Source: Flavobacteriia bacterium
GTDB lineage: Bacteria > Bacteroidota > Bacteroidia > Flavobacteriales > Flavobacteriaceae
Direction: 5' to 3'
Length of the DNA stretch: 5,708 nt
Assembly (NCBI GenBank): GCA_018500075.1
Contig: JAHBAN010000094.1
Coordinates: 1 to 5,708, forward strand
The notes below the pieces were generated by a model. The model made no database searches. It was given only the letters and a program-made list of their open reading frames with translations, and was not told where the DNA came from. Made by a program: the position numbers and the translations under genes. The stretch's first letter is position 1. Every line of letters begins with the position of its first letter. Shown in pieces: positions 1 to 5,708 of this stretch.

Positions 1-187
1 CTGCCATTTCGGCGCAGAGAAAAACAAGCGTGGCAGAGCCAAAGCCGGCATAGACCAGAAGCATCCCGCCATAACTCGCGGCAACGGAGAGATCTGTCGA
101 GCGCGGAATTTCACCTTTTTTGCGCGCGTCATCGAGTTTTTTCTGGCTCGGCTCGTGCTGCTTGTCATTGTTTTCCTCTTCGCTCAT
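1..187 (-). CDS. flhB: Flagellar biosynthesis protein FlhB, N-terminal fragment
   Basis: FlhB is the inner-membrane subunit of the flagellar type III export apparatus that switches substrate class from rod/hook to filament after cleaving itself. Only the first 62 codons are present. The gene starts with ATG at 187-185 and runs off the left edge with no stop. The visible protein begins MSEEENNDKQHEPSQKKLDD, continues ARKKGEIPRSTDLSVAASYG, and then enters the first hydrophobic segment (about residues 40-59). An acidic head, then EP-x-x-KKL-x-DARKKG-x-x-x-RS, is the classic FlhB/YscU opening. The start codon overlaps the fliR stop as ATGA (187-184), which fixes the start and implies translational coupling; I see no strong Shine-Dalgarno sequence of its own. 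The autocleavage NPTH site and the C-terminal domain lie outside the window, so intactness cannot be judged. Confidence 0.93.
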   Translation of the reverse strand, partial: MSEEENNDKQHEPSQKKLDDARKKGEIPRSTDLSVAASYGGMLLVYAGFGSATLVFLCAEMA

Positions 188-960
188 CGCATAAAATCCG
201 CTGGCCTGAAGAGAAAACTTTCAAACGCGCCCCACCAGATCATCAGCATCAAGGGCCCGAAAATCAGCAAGAAGATCAGCCCCCCTGCTGTGATGACCGG
301 TGCGCCGACAAAGGCAACCATAAGCTGGGGCATGGCCCGATTGATGACCCCAAGGGTCAGATTGTAGAGCACCGACATCACAAGAAACGGCGCGGCCAGA
401 GAAAAGGCCAGATCAAAACACCGTGCCACTAAAGCGCCAGCCCATTCGACAAAGAGCGACAGATCCGGAGGCGCGCCCATTGGCAAGGCGCGGTAGGACA
501 TTTCGAGCAGGGCAATGATGCGGACCGGCAAGCCCATCAGCATGGCGAGCGCCAGCCCCGAAATCACCAGCATATGGCCGATTGCGGGCATAGGCTCTGC
601 GGCGGCGCCGGCAAAGAGCTGTGATAAAGAGGTGGCCTGAGCGGCCATCGACCCGGCGGTTTGCAGGGCCATGATGAACAGGCGCAGGCCAAGCCCGAGG
701 AACAGCCCAATCAGGGTTTCGCTCGCAAGCCGTTGCAAAAAGACGGCTTCATGCGTCGCAATCGGCAGGCCGGGCGTGACCACCGGCACCATGACGGCCG
801 TAAAGCACAGCGCCAGCACAAGTTTTATGCGGGCGGGCACAACCGTCTCTCCGAAGCCGGGCATAAATGCGACGATCGGGGCGATCCTGAGAAACAGGTA
901 AAACCCGGTTTCCAAGGCGTGTTGGCTCAAGCCGATCAGGGTCGCCAATTCGGCCGTCAT
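184..960 (-). CDS. fliR: Flagellar export gate protein FliR
   Basis: FliR is a core membrane subunit of the flagellar type III export gate, where it assembles with FliP and FliQ at the entrance of the secretion channel. The product is 258 aa, the normal family size. It is very hydrophobic, with likely membrane segments near residues 17-34, 46-62, 78-98, 128-150, 180-202 and 218-244. The conserved C-terminal family region is visible around residues 198-226: LYNLTLGVINRAMPQLM followed by a V-G-A-P stretch, matching the LG-x-x-NR-x-x-PQ pattern. ATG at 960-958 overlaps the flhA stop (957-959) as ATGA, and its own TGA overlaps the flhB start in the same way. No separate ribosome-binding site stands out, so translation is probably coupled. 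Nothing is missing or odd. The type III injectisome homologue (SctT family) is the only real alternative and is ruled out in practice by the flagellar neighbours. Confidence 0.96.
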   Translation of the reverse strand: MTAELATLIGLSQHALETGFYLFLRIAPIVAFMPGFGETVVPARIKLVLALCFTAVMVPVVTPGLPIATHEAVFLQRLASETLIGLFLGLGLRLFIMALQTAGSMAAQATSLSQLFAGAAAEPMPAIGHMLVISGLALAMLMGLPVRIIALLEMSYRALPMGAPPDLSLFVEWAGALVARCFDLAFSLAAPFLVMSVLYNLTLGVINRAMPQLMVAFVGAPVITAGGLIFLLIFGPLMLMIWWGAFESFLFRPADFMR

Positions 961-3038
961 GCCGCAACCACGCCGACAAGTGAGGGGTGGGCATCAAGGC
1001 CGATCTCTTCATAAGAAAAGACCGGCGCAGAGATCCCTTTGGCCTTTGTGAGCGTGCGCAGAAACTTCCGCCGCCGCGCAGATGTCACAATCGCGGCGGA
1101 GATTCCCTGTTCGGAGGCTTGCGTGACTTTTTCGGCCAGACGGTTGGAGAGCTTGTTAAACAGCTCGGGCGGCAAGGCGACATCCAGCCCGCCGCGCTCG
1201 ACACCAACCTGATAGCTGTTGAATTCGTCTTCCCACTCAGAGGCCAGTTGAATAAGCGGGATTGTTCCGTCGGCCCGTTTCCACTCTGCGACGAGCTGGA
1301 AGCCGAGCCTCTGGCGCACGTGTTCGCAGATCACATCGACCTGGGCATTGACCGCCCGCGCCTCGGCAATGGCTTCCAGGATAAGCGGCAGGTTCCGGAT
1401 CGAGACCTGTTCATCAAGCAAGAGACGGAGCACCATATGCAAAACGTCCAGCGGCACTTTATCGGGGATCAGCTCGTCAAACAGTTTGCGGTTGGCGTCA
1501 TTGCGTTTCTGGTCGGAGAGGTTTGTCATTTCGTCAAGCAATTTGCGAAGGGACTTCAGAGAAAACAGGCGGCTGAAGTTCTGTTTGACCAGTTCCAGAA
1601 GGTGGGTGGCCAGAACCTCGCCCGGCGCAATGACCGTCAGGCCTTGCAAGACCAGCTCTTCGCGATACTGAACAGGCACCCAACGGGCCTCGGCGCCGTA
1701 GACCGGCTCACGGACATCGATGCCATCCGGTAAGGACGAGGTGAAATCCCCTCTCAGGACCAAAACGTGCGCCGGATATAGCTCGGCTTCTGTTTGTGCC
1801 ACGCCCTGCACAAAGACTTTATAGACCCCGACCGGCAAGGCGGGGTTATCGGTCAGGCGGATTTCCGGCAAGATTACACCATAGTTGCCGGCCACATGAT
1901 TTCGGATATTTGCGATCCGGGCATCCAGCCCTGTTCCGGCATCGAGAATCATATCAACCAGATCCGGTGCAAATTCGACGCTCAGATCATCAATGTCCAG
2001 AATGTCGCCCAAGGAGCGCTCGAAAGGTTTGGCCGGGGCGTCTTTGAGCGCGGGCAAATGATCTGTTTCGGCGGCTTTCTTTGCGAAGACAAAATATGCC
2101 GCCGCGCCCAGAACGGCCGCACCAATCAGAAACGGCAGCAAGGGCAAGCCCGGCACCAAGGCAAAGAGGAGCATCATGAAGGCAACCGTGCCAAGCGCCG
2201 CCGGATGCTTGCCGATTTGGGACAGGAGGGCGAGATCTGTTGCGCCGGTCGCCCCGCCGCGGGCGAGCAGAAGGGCGGAGGCGATCGAAATGATCACGGC
2301 GGGAATCTGTGTGACCAGACCATCGCCGACTGTGAGAATTGCATAGGTTTCAAAGGCATCGCCCAGGGCCATATCATGAACGGCAACGCCCATAACCAAG
2401 CCGACCACGAGGTTGAGAAAGGTGATCAGAAGCCCCGCAACGGCGTCGCCTTTTACAAATTTGGAGGCCCCATCGAGTGAGCCGAAAAATGTCGTTTCAA
2501 GCTGTTCGCGTTCGCGCCTCTCGCTGGCCTCGCCATGGCCGATTGCCCCGGCAGACATATCCGCGTCAATCGCGAGCTGTTTGCCCGGCATCCCGTCCAA
2601 GGCAAAGCGCGCGCCGACTTCGGCCATGCGCGCGGCGCCTTTCGTGATCACCATGAAGTTCACAATCAGCAGGACGCCAAAGACGACGAGGCCCAAAAAC
2701 ACGTTTCCGCCCATCACAAAATTAGCGAAGCCTTCAATCACGTCGCCGGCGGCGCGGGTGCCGGTATGGCCCTCGCCGATGATCAGCTTGGTCGAGGAAA
2801 TATTGAGCGACAACCGCAACATGAGCGAGGCCAGCAGGATTGTCGGGAAGGAAGAGAAATCCAGCGGGCGCTCGATAAACAATGTGACGGTGAAAATGAG
2901 AATCGCGAGGGCGAAAGATGTGGCAAGCCCCATGTCGAGCACCCAAGCCGGCATGGGCAAAATCATCATGACAATGATCGCCATCAAGGCGAGGGCAAGC
3001 AGAACGGTGGGCTGGAAAATTGTGTGAACCGCTTTCAT
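957..3038 (-). CDS. flhA: Flagellar export gate protein FlhA
   Basis: FlhA is the large export-gate subunit. Its membrane half is thought to couple proton flow to export, and its cytoplasmic ring docks chaperone-substrate complexes. The product is 693 aa, the full family length. The N-terminal half (about residues 10-318) holds hydrophobic segments near 11-30, 36-56, 64-82, 112-132, 199-219, 238-259, 281-298 and 300-318, agreeing with the eight expected. The FHIPEP family signature in the cytoplasmic loop is clear: RFALDGMPGKQLAIDAD at 144-160, then FFGSLDGASKFVKGDA at 184-199. After a linker (about 320-340) the cytoplasmic domain starts with LGDILDIDDLSVEFAPDL and runs to the end; an ATHLLELVKQN stretch (477-487) lies in the substrate-docking half. 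The ATG at 3038-3036 overlaps the transglycosylase stop as ATGA, and the stop overlaps the fliR start. The gene appears intact. Confidence 0.97.
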   Translation of the reverse strand: MKAVHTIFQPTVLLALALMAIIVMMILPMPAWVLDMGLATSFALAILIFTVTLFIERPLDFSSFPTILLASLMLRLSLNISSTKLIIGEGHTGTRAAGDVIEGFANFVMGGNVFLGLVVFGVLLIVNFMVITKGAARMAEVGARFALDGMPGKQLAIDADMSAGAIGHGEASERREREQLETTFFGSLDGASKFVKGDAVAGLLITFLNLVVGLVMGVAVHDMALGDAFETYAILTVGDGLVTQIPAVIISIASALLLARGGATGATDLALLSQIGKHPAALGTVAFMMLLFALVPGLPLLPFLIGAAVLGAAAYFVFAKKAAETDHLPALKDAPAKPFERSLGDILDIDDLSVEFAPDLVDMILDAGTGLDARIANIRNHVAGNYGVILPEIRLTDNPALPVGVYKVFVQGVAQTEAELYPAHVLVLRGDFTSSLPDGIDVREPVYGAEARWVPVQYREELVLQGLTVIAPGEVLATHLLELVKQNFSRLFSLKSLRKLLDEMTNLSDQKRNDANRKLFDELIPDKVPLDVLHMVLRLLLDEQVSIRNLPLILEAIAEARAVNAQVDVICEHVRQRLGFQLVAEWKRADGTIPLIQLASEWEDEFNSYQVGVERGGLDVALPPELFNKLSNRLAEKVTQASEQGISAAIVTSARRRKFLRTLTKAKGISAPVFSYEEIGLDAHPSLVGVVAA

Positions 3039-3760
3039 GAGCCTGGCCCGAAGAGCGGCTGCGCCGCGGTGAAGAGGCTAAACCCGTCGCTTTGGCCTAA
3101 CATCAGTAGTGAGCCAGCCGACATCGGCGCGCCGCTTGACTGCAACAGTCGATAGCCGTTCGGGCGAAGCGCTCTTGGGGCGATGGTATTGACGGTGCGC
3201 CCTGTGTCTGTCGCCTTCAGGTTTGCCAAATGGGTGGCGACTGATTTTTTATACGTCTGGGCAAATTTCGGCGTGCGGGAGTGATAGGCGCCAACGGCCT
3301 CGTCCCAGTTGCCGAATTCGGCATAAAGCTGTGCCAAAAACCCGGCGGCATAGGTGGCATTGGCGAGAGGGTCAAACATTTCCTCTAGTGAGGAAAAAGC
3401 CTGGGAATGCCATTTGTGGTTGAGCTGGAAGCAGCCGACATCAAAGCTGCGCGCGCCTGTTTTATAGTGCTTATACACATAGGCGCGTGCCAGCTCCGCT
3501 GTTTCAAACCAGACGCCTTTGCCTTCCATATTGACGGTCCAGGGCCAGGGAGAAAACCGTCCGTTCCTGACATGGCCGGTCTCTGTCCGGGTGATGGCCC
3601 GGAGGATATCTAGAGGCACCTGGCTCTGTTGGGAAGCGAGGGACGCAGCCTGATCACAGGCGTCCATGTCATTATGTTGTGCCGCCAAGGCGGGTGCACC
3701 CGGGGAGACAAACCAAATTAGGGCCGCCGCCAAGAGGGCGCTCGTATGTGCAGTCTTCAT
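3035..3760 (-). CDS. Exported lytic transglycosylase (SLT domain), probably flagellar (SltF-like)
   Basis: Predicted periplasmic enzyme that cleaves the MurNAc-GlcNAc bond of peptidoglycan. From its position it probably opens the wall for the flagellar rod. I chose ATG 3760-3758 (241 aa) because it opens a textbook Sec signal peptide: MKT, a hydrophobic core (SALLAAALIWFV), then SPGAPALA with cleavage expected after residue 26. The SLT domain follows at about residues 35-180: candidate catalytic Glu60 in ITRTETG, a PWPWTVN-x-x-GKG block at 71-82, SFDVGCFQLNH at 105-115 (equivalent to the usual YGLMQ motif) and GAYHSRTP at 157-164. Cys35 and Cys110 could form a disulfide. The last 55 or so residues are Gly/Ser/Ala-rich and look unstructured. 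The stop overlaps flhA by ATGA. In Rhodobacter sphaeroides a separate enzyme, SltF, does the job of the muramidase domain absent from FlgJ (known). Orthology here is inferred. An in-frame TTG at 3772 with a better ribosome-binding site is an alternative start. Confidence 0.87.
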   Translation of the reverse strand: MKTAHTSALLAAALIWFVSPGAPALAAQHNDMDACDQAASLASQQSQVPLDILRAITRTETGHVRNGRFSPWPWTVNMEGKGVWFETAELARAYVYKHYKTGARSFDVGCFQLNHKWHSQAFSSLEEMFDPLANATYAAGFLAQLYAEFGNWDEAVGAYHSRTPKFAQTYKKSVATHLANLKATDTGRTVNTIAPRALRPNGYRLLQSSGAPMSAGSLLMLGQSDGFSLFTAAQPLFGPGS

Positions 3761-3766
3761 CCAGTG

Positions 3767-3781
3767 TCCCAACGTGTCCTC
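3767..3781 (-). promoter_or_regulatory. Two ribosome-binding candidates that decide the transglycosylase start
   Basis: Read on the minus strand, GAGGA (3781-3777) is the stronger Shine-Dalgarno match but lies 16 bases from the ATG at 3760; it is only 4 bases from an in-frame TTG at 3772-3770. A weaker GGGA (3770-3767) sits 6 bases before the ATG. Using the TTG would add four residues (M-G-H-W) ahead of the signal peptide and would not destroy it. I keep the ATG because it is the stronger start codon and directly opens a normal signal peptide. Confidence 0.4.
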
Positions 3782-3794
3782 ACTTGGACCAAGT
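3782..3794. promoter_or_regulatory. 13-base perfect palindrome, operator-like
   Basis: ACTTGG-A-CCAAGT has two 6-base arms around one central base and lies 22-34 bases upstream of the transglycosylase ATG. It could be a binding site for a dimeric regulator or a small hairpin in the leader RNA just before the GAGGA ribosome-binding candidate. A 6-base-arm palindrome of some spacing arises by chance fairly often in 78 bases, and I do not know a regulator with this sequence, so the functional call is weak. Confidence 0.2.
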
Positions 3795-3823
3795 TTAGAC
3801 AAATGTGGTTTAGAATTGGTTAG
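3793..3823. repeat. Short direct repeats GTTTAGA / GTTTAGA / GGTTAG
   Basis: GTTTAGA occurs at 3793-3799 and again at 3808-3814, a 15-base period, followed by the related GGTTAG at 3818-3823. The last part, TTTAG-AATTG-GTTAG, vaguely resembles the alphaproteobacterial CtrA site (TTAAC-N5-GTTAA) but only the second half fits well (4 of 5 bases, against 3 of 5 for the first). CtrA controls flagellar genes in many alphaproteobacteria, which is why this is noted. The repeats are visible; any regulatory role is speculative. Confidence 0.25.
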
Positions 3824-3838
3824 TGCCGCTCGCAAACT

Positions 3839-5689
3839 TCATCTTTGGGCCTCGGCTTGCCGATCGACTTTATGGCGCTCCAAGACACCCGTGACCAAGC
3901 CGCGCAGCTCTTCGGTTTCGCGCAGCAGATCCTGACTGTTTGCAAGATTGGTATCACGATCGGGCAGCGGGTTGAGCTGCAGCAGGGCTTGCTCTGTTTG
4001 CCACTCATCGGCGGCAAGCTCTGTCAGCCCCGATCTGTCGTCTGCCAGCCAGGCCTGCTCTGCGGCAGCCTCGGTATTGCCCAGAGTTTCCAAAACGATT
4101 TGAGCGGCGCGGTAGTCTTCTTGCTTTACCTTGATATCCGCGCGCAACGCCTCGATGTCTGGGCCATCCAGCCCCAGAAGTTCGGCCTCGGCTTGGCGGG
4201 TGTTTCCCAATCCGAGGGCTGCTTTGGCACGAATCATTTTGCGCGAGCGCTCTGACGGTTGATCTGCGGCGGAGGATAGAAAGACCAAGGCGCGGCCCTC
4301 AAAGCCAAGATCGATCAGGCGCGCGGCGGCGCTATGCTCGGCCTCGCTGGCAAAGCGCAGCTTCTCGACATCGGGCGAGAAGGCGAGTTCCAGAAAGGTC
4401 AGATCATCGGCGGCCTGACTCAGACGGTCCAAGACAAAGCTGGCCGCTTGGACAAGCTCGGGCTGGGGCAGTTGGGGGGCCAAGGCCACGAGCTTTGTAA
4501 AGCTCTGCTCAAAACGCCCTGTTGCTGCGCGCGCCACAAGGGCCGCCCGGGCCATTTCAACGCCAAGAGGATCCTGACGATATTCAAGCGCGAAGGCGTC
4601 GAGCAAGTCAGAATCAGATTGTGAAATGGTCTGACCTGCCGCCACTTGCAGATTGATTTTCTCGATCAGGGCTTGAGGGGCGTTTTCTCCGTTTGCGACG
4701 ATGACCTTTTCAAGCTCTTTTGTCGCGCGATCCGGCTCTCCCGCCGAGATCTCGGCATGAGCGGAGACAAGGGCGACGGCAACAAGCCCGTCGGGCTGCC
4801 CGCGGCCCATATGGCGCGCGATATCTTTCAAGAGGGCGTCTTCTCCGATGTCTTGCAAACGCTCGGAGACAAATGGCCCCAAATGGGCGCGGATGTGCAA
4901 GGGCAAGGCGCTGAAACTCCTCAGCAAAGACTGGCTGTTGAGCGGCATATCCGAGCGCGTTTGATCGCCCGCAAGCAGCGCCCATAGTGCGGCGGCTGTT
5001 TCGCAATCCAAATACCAGCCATCGGGCTTGTCTTGGGTCAGGACCCCGTCTTCCATAATATCTGCCAGAGCCAAGAGGTGGCGATCGGTTTCGGGCATCG
5101 CGATCTCGGTTAAGACCTGAACGGCCTCCAGCCCGAGACCATAGCCGATATAGGCTTTTGCCAACTCCACAACGACCTCGGGCTCGGGCTTGTCAAATTC
5201 GCCAAAAATATGCGCGCGCAGGCGCCCGGTGTGACCGGTAAAGCCCTCATCTGTCACCCAATCCTGCAATGCCAGCTTGTCATCTGCCATACATTTCTGT
5301 CCGTCACGATTGAGTGTTTTGCGGTCCTGACTCATCAATATATCGCGATCGACACTTGAAAAAGCACGCATATTCTGACCGGCGGGCGCAGGCGGCAGAG
5401 GATCGGCGGTTACGGTTTGGGGCGGCTCATCACGCGGCTGTGTTGCTTTTTCCTGTATTGGGGAGGTCTTGGTCTGGGGGGAGACAAGCCCCTGAGAGGC
5501 CACTCTGCTCATCTCTTGGAGCAAGTCGCGCTCTACCATGCGGCTGCGCTCGGCACGCTTGATTTGGGTTTGCAGCGTTGCGGCGCTCTCGGTGTGAGCG
5601 AGCGTTTCCGAACGCGGGGTCGATGAGGTTTGCTGTGGATTTGGAAAAACCAGCGGGAGCTTGAAGGCCGCAGAGGGCTGGGCTGTTTC
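3839..5689 (-). CDS. Unrecognised flagellar-cluster protein with TPR-like solenoid, 5'-truncated
   Basis: I do not recognise this protein. The 616 visible residues (counted from position 5689) end at a TGA (3841-3839); the true start is beyond the contig end. Residues about 1-35 are Pro/Ser/Thr/Gln-rich, 37-65 form a charged helix that may be a coiled coil (QIKRAERSRMVERDLLQEM), and 70-103 are again proline-rich and probably disordered. From about 110 onward it is helical with repeated TPR-like A-x(4-6)-G-x(3-5)-A helix pairs, near 172-204, 301-335, 376-408, 453-478, 483-510 and 512-540. There are only two cysteines (133 and 229), which could pair in the periplasm. No membrane segment is visible; a signal peptide or anchor would be in the missing part. 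It is read in the same direction as the transglycosylase-flhA-fliR-flhB operon, 78 bases upstream. A role in flagellar assembly or motor function, possibly as a periplasmic scaffold, is inferred from location only. A GTG start at 5704 can be read but is adapter-derived. Confidence 0.85.
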   Translation of the reverse strand, partial: ETAQPSAAFKLPLVFPNPQQTSSTPRSETLAHTESAATLQTQIKRAERSRMVERDLLQEMSRVASQGLVSPQTKTSPIQEKATQPRDEPPQTVTADPLPPAPAGQNMRAFSSVDRDILMSQDRKTLNRDGQKCMADDKLALQDWVTDEGFTGHTGRLRAHIFGEFDKPEPEVVVELAKAYIGYGLGLEAVQVLTEIAMPETDRHLLALADIMEDGVLTQDKPDGWYLDCETAAALWALLAGDQTRSDMPLNSQSLLRSFSALPLHIRAHLGPFVSERLQDIGEDALLKDIARHMGRGQPDGLVAVALVSAHAEISAGEPDRATKELEKVIVANGENAPQALIEKINLQVAAGQTISQSDSDLLDAFALEYRQDPLGVEMARAALVARAATGRFEQSFTKLVALAPQLPQPELVQAASFVLDRLSQAADDLTFLELAFSPDVEKLRFASEAEHSAAARLIDLGFEGRALVFLSSAADQPSERSRKMIRAKAALGLGNTRQAEAELLGLDGPDIEALRADIKVKQEDYRAAQIVLETLGNTEAAAEQAWLADDRSGLTELAADEWQTEQALLQLNPLPDRDTNLANSQDLLRETEELRGLVTGVLERHKVDRQAEAQR

Positions 5690-5708
5690 CTGTCTCTTAT
5701 ACACATCT
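5690..5708. other. Nextera/Tn5 mosaic-end adapter remnant (sequencing artefact)
   Basis: The final 19 bases, CTGTCTCTTATACACATCT, are exactly the transposase mosaic-end sequence used in Nextera-type library preparation (reverse complement AGATGTGTATAAGAGACAG). It sits flush at the end of the window, as untrimmed adapter does at a contig edge. Read on the minus strand it supplies a GTG start at 5704 followed by Y-K-R-Q, so a gene caller produces a protein beginning MYKRQ joined in frame to the genuine sequence, which starts at 5689. It should be trimmed and not annotated as genomic. Confidence 0.97.

Larger units (their letters stand above)
3761..3838 (-). other. Only intergenic gap in the window, possible leader/promoter region
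   Basis: Seventy-eight bases separate the solenoid gene's stop from the chosen ATG of the transglycosylase, whereas the other three junctions overlap by 4 bases. The stretch is AT-richer than its surroundings around 3793-3823. The best promoter-like pair I could find, TTGCGA (3835-3830) with TAAACC (3812-3807) at 17-base spacing, matches the sigma-70 consensus poorly, so I do not call a promoter. There is no T-run after a hairpin and hence no intrinsic terminator, so read-through from the upstream gene is likely. The frame stays open on the minus strand back to a TTG at 3835, so part of it could be translated, but the signal peptide argues against a long N-terminal extension. Confidence 0.5.

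Noticed and set aside
661..1014. Plus-strand and extra minus-strand frames over fliR
   Set aside because: Alternative-frame reading of fliR, with fliR itself full length and conserved.
987..1733. Long open frame on the plus strand (248 codons)
   Set aside because: It lies wholly antisense to the conserved cytoplasmic domain of flhA; its Gln/Arg/Asp-rich product shows no domain and is a typical G+C-rich shadow frame.
1794..3155. Further plus-strand open frames (1794-2480, 2413-3027, 2535-3155)
   Set aside because: All are antisense to the flhA membrane half, which is unmistakable; low-complexity, charged or Ala/Ser-rich products with no recognisable motif.
3782..3810. Palindrome considered as an intrinsic terminator
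   Set aside because: Only a 6-base stem with a one-base loop centre and no following T-run on either strand.
3807..3835. Sigma-70 promoter TTGCGA-N17-TAAACC
   Set aside because: Only 4 of 6 and 3 of 6 consensus matches; a pair this weak is expected by chance, so it was not called as a feature.
5690..5704. GTG start and N-terminus MYKRQ for the solenoid protein
   Set aside because: These five codons come from the Nextera mosaic-end adapter, not the genome.
1..5708. tRNA, rRNA, CRISPR array, insertion sequence or defence system
   Set aside because: Read through for these; the window is almost completely filled by five collinear flagellar-cluster genes and shows no such structures.

Overview
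The window is a fragment of a flagellar gene cluster, with every gene on the minus strand. It most likely comes from an alphaproteobacterium of the Rhodobacterales (roseobacter/Rhodobacter type). The grounds are the gene order flhA-fliR-flhB behind a separate lytic transglycosylase, the wording of the FlhB and FlhA N-termini, and the fairly high G+C. The taxonomic call is an inference from family familiarity, not from a search.

In transcription order (right to left): (1) 5690-5708 is not biological. It is the 19-base Tn5/Nextera mosaic-end adapter left at the contig edge. (2) 5689-3839 is the 5'-truncated remainder of a large protein that I do not recognise. It has a disordered, proline-rich N-terminal part followed by a TPR-like helical solenoid. 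(3) 3838-3761 is a 78-base gap, the only intergenic space in the window. It holds short AT-rich direct repeats, a 13-base palindrome and ribosome-binding candidates. (4) 3760-3035 is an exported lytic transglycosylase of the SLT type. (5) 3038-957 is flhA, (6) 960-184 is fliR, and (7) 187-1 is the first 62 codons of flhB, cut by the window edge.

The transglycosylase, flhA, fliR and flhB are joined by three successive 4-base ATGA stop/start overlaps, so they are almost certainly one translationally coupled operon. FlhA, FliR and FlhB are membrane parts of the flagellar type III export gate. The transglycosylase would open the peptidoglycan for the rod. The upstream solenoid protein has no assigned role, but its position points to flagellar assembly or motor function in the periplasm or at the membrane.

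The three export genes are ordinary. The points worth a second look are the unrecognised solenoid protein, the adapter that creates a false start for it, the start site and possible regulation of the transglycosylase, and the tight coupling of a wall hydrolase to the export gate.
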